64,000 nt of DNA, taken from the NCBI GenBank assembly GCA_016793635.1, contig JAEUMD010000019.1, forward strand, positions 1-64,000, read 5' to 3'. Each line of letters begins with the position of its first letter. The first letter of the stretch is position 1. This document shows positions 28,173-37,105 of this stretch, piece after piece. The position numbers were made by a program, and so were the translations under genes. This DNA is from Hyphomicrobiaceae bacterium. GTDB taxonomy: Bacteria; Pseudomonadota; Alphaproteobacteria; Rhizobiales; Hyphomicrobiaceae. The notes below the pieces were generated by a model. It saw only the letters and a list, made by a program, of their open reading frames with translations. It did not search any database and was not told where the DNA came from.

Positions 28173-29576
28173 TTATTTCGAAAGGTAGAGATCCGAAATT
28201 TTGAGCGCGATATCGCGGAACGATTGCTTCAACTGCTCGCCGTTCTCGGCCTCGTAGAACTGGCCGGGGTTGCTGGCGCACGACTTCAGCGTGTCGATGG
28301 CCGTCGCGTTGCCGCCAAGTGCGAACCCGACCGTGTAGACGTCGATGCCCTTCGCCTTCATGTTGGTGCAGAGCTTCTTCGCCTGGGCCGCGGCATTTCC
28401 GTTCGGCAGCGTGCAACTCACATAGGACGTGCTCACGCCATTGTCGCAGTACTGGGTGTTGTACTCGCCGTCCGTCATGAGCACGGCGATCTTACGCAGC
28501 TTCGGCATGCCCCGCGAGTTCAGCTCCGTCAGCATCGAATAGGATGCCGGCTTGCTTTCGACAGGAACGCGCTGCTCCCAGTTCGGCGACAGCATGTACC
28601 ACGCCCAGGCCGTACCGATGTGACCAGCGGTGGTGCCGCTCGCCACGTAGCCGTCGATCTCCTCTTTCAGCATCACCTTGTCGCTCGACAGGGGAATGAT
28701 GCTCGCCTGGCTCGGCAGGCACGCGCCATCCGTATCGTAGAAGCGGGGGATCTTGTCCTGGCCGTTCGGCGCGGCATCGGTCAGAGCTTCCGTTCCCTTG
28801 CGCTCGACGAAGCACTGCTCGTCCAAGTAAAACGTGGTCTTGCCCTTGCCGCTACCGACCGTGACGGTTTTCGGTCCGTTGGACGCGATTTCTGCGCCCC
28901 AGTTGCTGTCGATACGAACCGCCTCGGAGAAGGGGACGAGCGCGACGCGCGACGAGTAGACACTCTGGTCTTCCCACACCACGATTTCGATGAGATCCTT
29001 CGCCGCCTCCTTGAGATCCGCGATCTTGGTGCCCTTCATCGAGCCCGTAACGTCGAGCATCAGCGATAGCTCGAGGTTGGTCTCGCTGTTGCCACCGACC
29101 GAGACGACGGCTTCGGCGAACTCACCTTCGGAGACCTTGACCAGCGGCATCTTGTCGATACCGGCGAAACCGAGGAACGGCGTCTTGATCTCGGCCGATC
29201 CCTGCGCCTTCACCGACGTGTCGTCGTTGGCGGTCACGAAGGTGATGGTGTCCTCGACCTGCAAGCGACCGCGGGTATTCGCCGCGTAGAAGCTCTGAGC
29301 CGCCGCGATAGCGGCCTCTGGTTGACCCGGATTCGTCTGCAACGAACGCGCGCCCGCAAGTACCGCGGCATCGACCGCATTCAGCGTGTCAGTCCGCGCG
29401 CTCAGCCATTTGCTCATATCGATGGCCGCACCGATGAACATCATCATGACTACCGCCATGAGACCGAACAATATGGCGATCGCGCCGCGCTCATCGCGAC
29501 GAAACTTGGTCAAAGTGCTTCGAACAATACGTGCGATCACCCCGCCTGCGGGGCCACTCCAATTGACGCGCGGCAT
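28173..29576 (-). CDS. TadG-like pilus-assembly/von Willebrand factor A protein
   Basis: 467-residue protein with a TadE/G-type N-terminus (FRRDERGAIAILFGLMAVVM, a membrane anchor near residues 25-55 with the conserved Glu-Arg-Gly-Ala) and a von Willebrand A domain. The MIDAS motif reads LMLDVTGSMKGTK near 173; the later ALVPFSE and AVLMTDGEYNTQYC segments fit the family. Two or more Cys pairs suggest periplasmic disulfides. TadG proteins belong to Flp-type pilus loci, but no other tad gene is present here. Start: ATG at 29576 with GGAGG 5 bases upstream. Confidence 0.82.
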   Translation of the reverse strand: MPRVNWSGPAGGVIARIVRSTLTKFRRDERGAIAILFGLMAVVMMMFIGAAIDMSKWLSARTDTLNAVDAAVLAGARSLQTNPGQPEAAIAAAQSFYAANTRGRLQVEDTITFVTANDDTSVKAQGSAEIKTPFLGFAGIDKMPLVKVSEGEFAEAVVSVGGNSETNLELSLMLDVTGSMKGTKIADLKEAAKDLIEIVVWEDQSVYSSRVALVPFSEAVRIDSNWGAEIASNGPKTVTVGSGKGKTTFYLDEQCFVERKGTEALTDAAPNGQDKIPRFYDTDGACLPSQASIIPLSSDKVMLKEEIDGYVASGTTAGHIGTAWAWYMLSPNWEQRVPVESKPASYSMLTELNSRGMPKLRKIAVLMTDGEYNTQYCDNGVSTSYVSCTLPNGNAAAQAKKLCTNMKAKGIDVYTVGFALGGNATAIDTLKSCASNPGQFYEAENGEQLKQSFRDIALKISDLYLSK

Positions 29577-30158
29577 ATCAGCCTCCGACGATCACGAATG
29601 AAACTGGGAACCGGTCTAATCCGCGCGTCGTTGCGCAATCATGAAAACCGCCGAGTTCCGCAAAAGTCGGGAAATGCCATCTATATTGAGTGACCTTGTT
29701 TTTCGAGTATTGGAGCGATGTTCCGTTAACCCCTCCGGCGTTTCCTTCAGGCTTTTTAAAGCATGACCCGGGACCTCGTCCGCCACCATACCGCTCCAAG
29801 GGGCTAACGCACGCTTCGAGCGCTGAAAGCTTCGCGAGGGGGGAGGTGTTGTCGATAGCGCGTCGCAGCCGAGCGTTGGGCGCTCTCCCGCAGGACGCGG
29901 AGGGGCCTGCCGCAATGACAGTCGTCACTTGTCCGGTTAGATCAGCGAGATGCCGCGACCGGGTGACCATGCAGCCGGCCCGGGGGCGCCCACCGCGGGA
30001 ACGCACCACGCAACCTGCTTTGCTCAGCGCATTCGGTCAAAAATTGCGACCGTGAGTTCCGGCTAAGGCATCAGCGGTTGAGCCGGACGCGCTCCACGCT
30101 ACACGCGCAGGCGTCGATCGCACCCAAACTCTCAAGATTGGAGTAAGTCACGCGCTTC
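29577..30158. other. Non-coding gap between TadG-like and ExoR-like genes
   Basis: 582 bases with no convincing gene, tRNA or repeat. The stretch 29660-29760 is less GC-rich and contains a TTAACC at about 29721 without a second half site. It must hold the TadG-like promoter, which I cannot place. Confidence 0.5.
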
Positions 30159-31244
30159 TCACCGGACGCTGCTGTCACCGGCATCGCGCAGGCCGAGCCC
30201 CGATGGCGGGGCGGAGCGCGACCCGAACGGACCCGAACCGCCGAGGACGCCGGCCCCCATGATCCCGAGGCTCGTGCCGGAACCGGTCGGCGGCGTCACG
30301 TGCGTGGGCGAGGGCTCGGCAATCAACGGCGTCGCCGCCGGCTTCTGGGCTCCATTGCCGAAATCGAGCGGGACCAGTTCGCCATTCTCACAGGTCCTCG
30401 TCGCGCGCTGATCGAGCGCGGCAAGACTATTACGATCGTCGCTCTGCGGGCGGCGACCGTAACGGCTATCCCATTCCGCCACCATGCCTCCCACCTGCTT
30501 GCGCACGCCCTGGGGAGCACCGCAGTAGATGTTCTGGTAGATGTCCTCGATCCACACGCGCTCGGCCGTCGGCGCATTCTTCACCGCGACCGAGATGAGC
30601 GCCAGCGCACGCACCGGGTCCTTCTGCATGTGCATGCCGCGCCAGTAGAGATCAGCGAGGAACGCCTGCGCGCCCGCGTGTCCCTTCTGGGACAGGATCG
30701 AAAGCCAGTGCTTGCCCTGCGCGACGTCGCTCGGCACGCCCTCGCCCTTCAACTGGAGCTTGGCGAGTTCGAACTGCGCATCCTCGTCGTTGAAGAAGAT
30801 GGCGGCGTGGTGGAGATAGTCGGCGGCGCGCTCGGCGTTCGGCTCGAGGCCGATTTCCGGCAGGCCGCGACGCACGTATCCCGCAAGCGCCGTCAGCGCC
30901 CGCGCCACGAACGGCGCCCGGCGATCGTCATCCGGATCGACGTCAGCGAAGTCGTTCGCGATCCGCTGGAAGATCATGTACGCCTTGGGATGGTCCGTAT
31001 GCGACCCCTGGTTGTCGGAATAGATACGGGCCAGATAATACTGGGCAAAAAACAGGTTTTCGGCAGCCGCGACTTCGAGGGCTGGGATCGCCATCTCGTA
31101 ATAGCCGCCGCTGTAGGCGCCGATACCCTGCTGAAGTGCTTCCTCGGCCGAGCGGAACTTACCGGCCGCGGCACCGGTAGAAACCGGTGCCGCGGCCAGA
31201 AGCGCAGCGAGCGCCAAGCCGAAAGCCTGCCTAGATGTCCGCAT
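30159..31244 (-). CDS. ExoR-like Sel1-repeat periplasmic protein
   Basis: 361-residue exported protein. A signal peptide covers about residues 1-27 ([21 protein letters not shown]). Sel1-like repeats follow between about 30 and 235: [60 protein letters not shown] and [20 protein letters not shown]. Repeat order and wording closely resemble ExoR of Sinorhizobium and Agrobacterium, the periplasmic inhibitor of the ExoS/ChvG-ChvI two-component system. The protein is longer, with a Gly/Pro/Ser-rich tail of about 80 residues. The ATG at 31244 lies inside the end of ilvD (14-base overlap), so translation may be coupled. ExoR identity is probable, not proven. Confidence 0.75.
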   Translation of the reverse strand: MRTSRQAFGLALAALLAAAPVSTGAAAGKFRSAEEALQQGIGAYSGGYYEMAIPALEVAAAENLFFAQYYLARIYSDNQGSHTDHPKAYMIFQRIANDFADVDPDDDRRAPFVARALTALAGYVRRGLPEIGLEPNAERAADYLHHAAIFFNDEDAQFELAKLQLKGEGVPSDVAQGKHWLSILSQKGHAGAQAFLADLYWRGMHMQKDPVRALALISVAVKNAPTAERVWIEDIYQNIYCGAPQGVRKQVGGMVAEWDSRYGRRPQSDDRNSLAALDQRATRTCENGELVPLDFGNGAQKPAATPLIAEPSPTHVTPPTGSGTSLGIMGAGVLGGSGPFGSRSAPPSGLGLRDAGDSSVR

Positions 31245-32970
31245 AGCAGCTAATTTCAACCTTTCCACCGGCGTGGGTGACGGCGCCAAAGCGGGCCGGG
31301 CCGACTTGCTCGGCATATTTCCGCAGCACGCCGCTTCGATAGGGATTATCCGGTGCCTTCCAGACCTTTTTGCGGCGAGCGAGCTCATCGGGGTCAACTT
31401 CCAGATCCAGCGTGCCTTTTTCGGCATCGATGGAGATGATGTCGCCGTTCTGGACGAGAGCGATGGGCCCCCCGACTGCCGCTTCCGGGCCGACATGGCC
31501 GATACAGAAGCCGCGAGTCGCGCCGGAGAAGCGTCCGTCCGTGATCAGAGCGACCTTATCGCCTGCGCCCTGTCCGTAGAGGGCGGCAGTTGTCGAAAGC
31601 ATTTCGCGCATGCCGGGGCCACCCTTCGGACCCTCGTAGCGGATCACGATGATGTCGCCATCCTTGTACTGGCGGGCCTCGACGGCGGCGAAAGCGTCCT
31701 CCTCGCAATCGAAGCAGAGCGCCGGGCCGCGGAACTGCAGCTTCTTCATGCCGGCCACCTTGACGATCCCGCCATCGGGCGCGAGCGAGCCCTTGAGGCC
31801 AACCACGCCGCCGGTCGGCGTGATCGGGTTGGAAACGGGATAAACCACCTTCTGATCGGCATTGAACTTCACCGGGCGGAGGTTCTCCTCCATGGTCTTG
31901 CCAGTCACGGTGAGGCAGTCGCCGTGCAGGTAGCCGCCCTCGAGCAGCGCCTTCAGGATCTGCGGAATACCGCCGATGTCATAGACATCCTTGGCGACGA
32001 ACTGGCCGCCGGGCTTCAGGTCGGCGATATAGGGCGTGCGTTTGAAGATCGCCGCGACGTCGAACAGATCGAAGTCGAGGCCCATCTCGTGCGCCATCGC
32101 CGGCAGATGCAGCGCGGCGTTGGTCGAGCCGCCGGTCGCGGCGACGATGGTGGCGGCGTTCTCGAACGCCTTACGCGAGCAGATCTCACGCGGGCGGAGG
32201 CCGTCGGCGACGAGCTGCATCACCGCGCGACCGCTCTCGAGACCGTAGTGGTCGCGGCTCTCGTAGGGAGCGGGCGCACCGGCAGAGCCCGGCAGCGCAA
32301 GGCCGATCGCCTCGGATACCATGGCCATCGTGTTGGCCGTGAACTGGCCGCCGCACGAGCCCGCGGACGGACATGCGACGCACTCGAGCTCGTGCAGATC
32401 CTCGTCCGACATACGTCCGGCGGAGTGCATGCCGACGCCCTCGAACACGTCGACGACCGTCACGTCGCGCCCCTTGAAACGGCCCGGCAGGATCGAGCCG
32501 CCGTACATGAACACGCTCGGCACGTTGAGCCGGATCATCGACATCATGATGCCCGGCAGCGACTTGTCGCAGCCCGCGATGCCGACGATGGCGTCGTAGC
32601 AATGGCCGCGCATGGTGAGCTCGATCGAATCCGCGATCACCTCGCGGCTCACCAGCGACGACTTCATACCCTGATGGCCCATCGCGATGCCGTCGGTGAC
32701 GGTGATGGTGCAGAACTCGCGCGGCGTGCCACCCGCCTCGTCGACGCCCTTCTTCACCGACTGCGCCTGGCGCATCAGGGCGATGTTGCACGGCGCGGCC
32801 TCGTTCCAGCACGACACGACGCCGACGAACGGCCGGTTGATCTGTTCCTCGGTCAAGCCCATCGCGTAGTAGTAGGAGCGGTGCGGCGAACGGGCGGGTC
32901 CCACCGTGACGTGGCGGCTCGGCAGCTTCGATTTGTCGAAGGGTTTACGGGGCTTCGAAGGGGCATTCAT
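31231..32970 (-). CDS. ilvD: Dihydroxy-acid dehydratase
   Basis: 579-residue Fe-S dehydratase of valine, isoleucine, leucine and pantothenate synthesis. Cluster-binding cysteines are visible in [24 protein letters not shown] and [20 protein letters not shown]. The C-terminal swivelling domain has [20 protein letters not shown]. Length fits the family. Start: ATG at 32970 with AAAGGA about 8 bases upstream. The downstream ExoR-like gene overlaps its end. Confidence 0.96.
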   Translation of the reverse strand: MNAPSKPRKPFDKSKLPSRHVTVGPARSPHRSYYYAMGLTEEQINRPFVGVVSCWNEAAPCNIALMRQAQSVKKGVDEAGGTPREFCTITVTDGIAMGHQGMKSSLVSREVIADSIELTMRGHCYDAIVGIAGCDKSLPGIMMSMIRLNVPSVFMYGGSILPGRFKGRDVTVVDVFEGVGMHSAGRMSDEDLHELECVACPSAGSCGGQFTANTMAMVSEAIGLALPGSAGAPAPYESRDHYGLESGRAVMQLVADGLRPREICSRKAFENAATIVAATGGSTNAALHLPAMAHEMGLDFDLFDVAAIFKRTPYIADLKPGGQFVAKDVYDIGGIPQILKALLEGGYLHGDCLTVTGKTMEENLRPVKFNADQKVVYPVSNPITPTGGVVGLKGSLAPDGGIVKVAGMKKLQFRGPALCFDCEEDAFAAVEARQYKDGDIIVIRYEGPKGGPGMREMLSTTAALYGQGAGDKVALITDGRFSGATRGFCIGHVGPEAAVGGPIALVQNGDIISIDAEKGTLDLEVDPDELARRKKVWKAPDNPYRSGVLRKYAEQVGPARFGAVTHAGGKVEISCYADI

Positions 32971-33557
32971 CGTGGTGTTCCTTTCGGCTGCGTCGAGCTC
33001 ATGATCTCCCGCCGCGCGGACTTTCGGCGCCCGGACGGCGTGCCCGCGCGCGGTGCGAGCCTTCGATCCGGTCGCCCGTTCCGGGGCTGACGGGGCCGCA
33101 CTCTATGTTGCAGCGGCGCTTCACTCAACGAGCCTTGCACGACAACGACCGATCCAGGCATTTTCGACCGCTGCCCCCCCTGCACTCGAACCCGGCGGGG
33201 CCAGTACGAGGGCGGTCGAATCGGCGCCGCGTTCGGTGTGACGCGGGGGAAGGTCATGCGGGTTTGTGTCCCAAACGTGGCAACCCATGACCAGTTTGTT
33301 GCCCATGAGATACAGGTTAACAGCGGCCGAAACGATTAGCTGACCAATGTCGCTGTTCCGTAGGGAATAGCCGTCAACTTCGGCCGAGGTTTGAAGTGGA
33401 CGGGGCGATGGCGCGGCGAGCGATGGACCAAATCGCGCGCCTGCGTGCTACAAGCTCGGGCTCGGCTGGACAACTGCAACTGCCCTGCTTGCCGGCCGAG
33501 GCGGCTCGTCCGCGCCATGCGCTCGTCACGTTGCAACGCGAGGCCCGGGTTACCGCC
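32971..33557. other. Divergent intergenic region ilvD / DUF898 gene
   Basis: 587 bases upstream of two diverging genes. I see no conserved gene, tRNA, riboswitch or attenuator peptide rich in branched-chain residues. The block 33236-33330 has lower GC and may carry promoters. A reading frame continues upstream of the DUF898 start but its composition does not look coding. Confidence 0.5.
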
Positions 33558-34856
33558 ATGGACCGATTTCATTCCGTTCCGATCACCACAGGCGCTAACC
33601 CTGGGCGGGAGGCGCTCGCCATCTCATGGCTGAAGCCGTTCGGTATGCTCGGATTGTCGCTCTACAATTTCGTGATGCGCATCCTGACGCTCGGGATCTA
33701 TCATTTCTGGGGCAAGACGGAGGTGCGCAGGCGGGTCTGGTCGGCCATCCGCGTCAACGGCGAACCGCTCGAATATACCGGCACGGGCCGCGAGTTATTC
33801 CTCGGCTTTCTGCTCATTCTCTGGGGCGTCCTCGTGCCGGTGATGCTGCTGTCGCTGGGCATGGCACTTCTGCTCGGACCGGGCACGACGGCATTCGGCG
33901 CGTTCCAGGTGCTGCTCTACGCGGGCTTCATGCTGCTGACCGGCATCGCGATCCATCGCGCCCAACGCTTCCGCTTGTCTCGCACCCGCTGGCGCGGCAT
34001 TCGCGCCGGCCTCGACGGCAGCTCGTGGACCTACGGCTGGACATATTTCTGGACGCTGCTGACGCTGCCGCTGACGCTTGGCTGGTCGGCACCGTGGCGC
34101 TCGACCAAGCTGCAACGGCTGATGACCCGCGACATGCGCTTCGGCACGCAGCACTTCACCTTCTCGGCGTCGAGCAAGCCGCTCTACAAGCCTTTCGCGC
34201 TCTACTGGGTGGCAATGGCCGCTGCCGCCATCGGATTTCTCGCGATCGTCGCCGGGTCGGGTGCAGCCTATTCGACATTGATGCAGGCGAAGATCGACGA
34301 GAACGGCGGAAACCCGGTCGACCTTGACACCGCCGAGATCGCCGGACTGGTGCTGACGATCTATCTCGCACTGTTCGTCGGCGGCCTGCTGTACGTGGTG
34401 CTCAGCGCCTGGTATCGCGCAGCGACCATGCGCCACTTCGCCCGCCACACCCACCTTGAAGGCGCCGGCTTCGAGAGCACCGTCTCCGCCCGCGGGCTGC
34501 TCTGGATCGCGCTCACGAACTACGCCATCCTGATCTTCGGCGCGACGCTGGTGACGCTCGTCGCAGGCGGTGCAGCTTACGCGGCTCTGCCGCTGCTCGC
34601 CGATCCCGCGATGGCGGGCCTCGACGAAGAGAACTTCGGACGCGCGGCTTCCGCGATAAGCGTGATCCTCGGGTTCGTCCTCGTGCTGTCTCTCGGCATG
34701 CTGCTGCCGATCACGCAGGCGCGGTCCACAGGCTATCTCATTCGAAATCTATCGGTCATCGGCAGTCTCGACATGGCCTCTATTGCGGCCGGTGCGGAGC
34801 CCACATCGAAGCGCGGAGAGGGGTTGGCGCAAGCCTTCGACATCGATGCCCTATGA
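33558..34856 (+). CDS. DUF898 (YjgN-type) membrane protein
   Basis: 432-residue inner-membrane protein of the DUF898 family. The family start FGMLGLSLYNFVMRILTLGI followed by YHFWGKTEVRRRVW is present, and a second copy of the pattern appears in the middle (TYGWTYFWTLLTLPLTLGWS with the following basic loop). About eight to ten membrane helices in two halves. Function is not known. The ATG at 33558 begins MDRFHSVPITTG; the ribosome site is weak. The stop overlaps the M48 peptidase start by 11 bases, so the two are probably made together. Confidence 0.85.
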   Translation: MDRFHSVPITTGANPGREALAISWLKPFGMLGLSLYNFVMRILTLGIYHFWGKTEVRRRVWSAIRVNGEPLEYTGTGRELFLGFLLILWGVLVPVMLLSLGMALLLGPGTTAFGAFQVLLYAGFMLLTGIAIHRAQRFRLSRTRWRGIRAGLDGSSWTYGWTYFWTLLTLPLTLGWSAPWRSTKLQRLMTRDMRFGTQHFTFSASSKPLYKPFALYWVAMAAAAIGFLAIVAGSGAAYSTLMQAKIDENGGNPVDLDTAEIAGLVLTIYLALFVGGLLYVVLSAWYRAATMRHFARHTHLEGAGFESTVSARGLLWIALTNYAILIFGATLVTLVAGGAAYAALPLLADPAMAGLDEENFGRAASAISVILGFVLVLSLGMLLPITQARSTGYLIRNLSVIGSLDMASIAAGAEPTSKRGEGLAQAFDIDAL

Positions 34857-35955
34857 CACCGAAGGACCGCGCTTCGATGGCCGATTCAGCGACGGCCAGA
34901 CCGCTGCAGCACACAACGTCCGCGTCGCCTTCCATGAGCGCGGACTTGTCATTTTGCGGGATGGAGAGGAGCAGCTGATCTGGCCTTACGGCGCACTCGC
35001 GACCGCCGAGCCGCTCTCCACACACGCCGTCGATGCGCTCGTCAGTTACCGCTACCAGCCTGGCGCCAGCCTGTTCGTACCGAGCGGCGGGTTCGCGCGC
35101 CGCCTCGCCGAGCTCGCCCCGCACCTCACAACCTCCGCCGCGCGCCGCCGCGCCGCCACGCCCTGGCTGTGGGCTGCCGCCGGTGTCGTCGTGATCGGAA
35201 TCGCGATCTCGGCAATGCAGTTGAGCCCCGCGCGCACGATCGCCTCCATGATGCCCGATAACGTGCGCAACGCGCTCGGCGAGCGCACCATTCGCGCCAT
35301 GACGGAGGGCCGCAAGGTTTGCGAGACGCCGGCCGGTCTCCGCGCCGTCGACACCTTGAGCCACAGGCTCACGGGCGCCGTGCCCACCGGCAATCGGTTC
35401 CAGATCACCGTGGTGGATTGGGGGCTGGTCAACGCATTCGCCACGCCCGGCAACCGCATCGTGCTGACGCGCGGCCTGATCGCCAAGGCTGGCGGACCGG
35501 ACGAGGTTGCTGGCGTGCTGGCGCACGAGATGGGGCACGGCATCGAACTGCATCCCGAAACGGGCATCGTGCGTTCCATCGGCCTCGCGGCGGCCGTCGA
35601 ACTGATGCTCGGCGGCGGCGGCACGGTCGGCAATCTCGGTGCGATGCTGCTCCAGCTCAGCTACTCGCGCCAGGCCGAACGGGAGGCCGACGAGCGGGCG
35701 CTCGATATGTTGCGCGGCGCCGGCATATCGGCCAACGGCATCGCCGATTTCTTCCGCCGCATCGAGGGGTTGTCGGCGGGTAGCAACGAGGGCGATGGTG
35801 GCGGTGGTGTCACCGGCATGCTCAGCACACACCCCGCGACGGCCGATCGCTTGCGCCGCATCGCCGCTGCGCCGCGATACCCTTCGACACCAGCGCTTTC
35901 ACCGGCCGACTGGCAGGCGATGAAGACCATGTGTGGCACACCCGCCGGAGAATAG
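34846..35955 (+). CDS. M48 family metallopeptidase with N-terminal accessory domain
   Basis: 369-residue zinc peptidase. An N-terminal domain of about 95 residues is followed by one membrane helix (WLWAAAGVVVIGIAISAMQL) and the M48 domain. VAGVLAHEMGHGIELHPETG supplies HEXXH, and QAEREADERALDMLRGAG the third zinc-ligand Glu; STHPATADRLRRIA is the usual distal motif. Active-site residues are complete. The start overlaps the DUF898 gene. The pair recurs in proteobacteria, which suggests a shared envelope function, possibly membrane-protein quality control (inference). Confidence 0.88.
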   Translation: MPYDTEGPRFDGRFSDGQTAAAHNVRVAFHERGLVILRDGEEQLIWPYGALATAEPLSTHAVDALVSYRYQPGASLFVPSGGFARRLAELAPHLTTSAARRRAATPWLWAAAGVVVIGIAISAMQLSPARTIASMMPDNVRNALGERTIRAMTEGRKVCETPAGLRAVDTLSHRLTGAVPTGNRFQITVVDWGLVNAFATPGNRIVLTRGLIAKAGGPDEVAGVLAHEMGHGIELHPETGIVRSIGLAAAVELMLGGGGTVGNLGAMLLQLSYSRQAEREADERALDMLRGAGISANGIADFFRRIEGLSAGSNEGDGGGGVTGMLSTHPATADRLRRIAAAPRYPSTPALSPADWQAMKTMCGTPAGE

Positions 35956-36175
35956 GACGCGCCGCGCAAGCCGGTTGGTGGCCGTGCCGCGCTACCCACC
36001 CCTCCGGGCAAGTGCTTCGCCGCGGGTGGACGCGTGAAGCATCCAAACGCCGCAAGCGCGCCCGTCGCTGGCCGCAATTGCCGGACATTCTCTTGAATTG
36101 CCGATTCGTGCGCGCATCTATCGGTTGTATCGCCAAAAGTGCGCTGTCGCCCATCATGTTCGAGCTTCATCAGGC

Positions 36176-36949
36176 ATGACCCGACCGATCACGAACGACA
36201 TCGCCCGCCCCCGCCCGATGGGCACGCCCGTGGAGCAGGATCGTACGCTGCCCGCGCCGCGTCGCCGCGTGCGGCGTCTTGCGATTACCATTCCGCTCCT
36301 GCTGTTTCTTGCCCTCGCCGGCAGCTATGCCGCCTCGCCGCTGGCGACCGCGTGGTCCATTCGCGAGGCCGTGCGCAACGGCAACTCCGATTACCTGCGC
36401 ACCGCCGTCGACTGGCCGCGCATCAAGGAAACGCTGAAGCACTCGATGTTCCGCTATGCCATCCGCCCTGCTGGCGACCTACCGTCCGACAGCTCGGCCA
36501 GTGGCGGTAGCGAGACGGCGAGCGTGGCGGCGCCACCGCCCGGCCTTTGGCAGCGGATCAAGGAATCCTATGGCCGCAGTGTTGTCGAGGGCATGGTCGA
36601 AAACTACGTCACGCCCGAGGGGCTGCCGAAGCTCTTCGCCTATCGCACGAGCTACAACCGCACCCTGGGCCGCGCGCCATTGGTGGCCGAAGACGCGCCG
36701 CTGCTGGACCGCGTGCGAAACGAGTGGTCACGGTTGAGGACCGCCCGCTTCCTGTCCCCGACGCGCTTCGCCATCGAGATCGACGATCGCTACGAGGAAG
36801 GGCGACGGATCGCCGGAGTTCTCGAGCTCGGCATGTGGAACGCGGAACTCGGCTGGAGGCTCGTCAGCCTCGAGGTGAAAGGCGAGCGCAAGACATCGCG
36901 CAGCACTCCGGGTTCGTCCGCGCCGTCACGCCTCGCGGCGCTGCCCTGA
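36176..36949 (+). CDS. DUF2939 domain protein
   Basis: 257-residue protein with one N-terminal membrane helix (about 37-55, LAITIPLLLFLALAGSYAAS) and a periplasmic DUF2939 domain. The opening YAASPLATAWSIREAVRNGN then VDWPRIKETLK is the recognisable family motif. The rest has a long Ser/Gly linker (about 105-120) and a mixed alpha/beta C-terminal half. Function is unknown. The start is uncertain: ATG at 36176 is chosen, ATG at 36218 is possible. It lies 220 bases after the M48 gene. Confidence 0.72.
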   Translation: MTRPITNDIARPRPMGTPVEQDRTLPAPRRRVRRLAITIPLLLFLALAGSYAASPLATAWSIREAVRNGNSDYLRTAVDWPRIKETLKHSMFRYAIRPAGDLPSDSSASGGSETASVAAPPPGLWQRIKESYGRSVVEGMVENYVTPEGLPKLFAYRTSYNRTLGRAPLVAEDAPLLDRVRNEWSRLRTARFLSPTRFAIEIDDRYEEGRRIAGVLELGMWNAELGWRLVSLEVKGERKTSRSTPGSSAPSRLAALP

Positions 36950-37021
36950 GGCGAGCCTCCCTGACGCGTGGCCGCGGCGTGGCTTTCAACCCGCGAATTC
37001 GGGTCGGCTACGAGAAATTGA

Positions 37022-37056
37022 AAGCGCCCGTTTCGCGAGCTGCGAAACGGGCGCTT
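37022..37056. terminator. Bidirectional hairpin terminator between DUF2939 gene and valS
   Basis: Perfect 15-bp inverted repeat (AAGCGCCCGTTTCGC and its complement) with a 5-base loop, between two convergent genes. The T-runs are short in both directions, but the position and perfect stem argue for a shared terminator. Confidence 0.8.
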
Positions 37057-37105
37057 GTCATTCGAACGGCAAACGTCCTACCGGACCAACCGGCGCCGCG
37101 CCGTC

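Noticed and set aside
29578-30009. 143-codon minus-strand frame upstream of the TadG-like gene
   Set aside because: No ribosome site, irregular composition and no family likeness; it overlaps the likely promoter.
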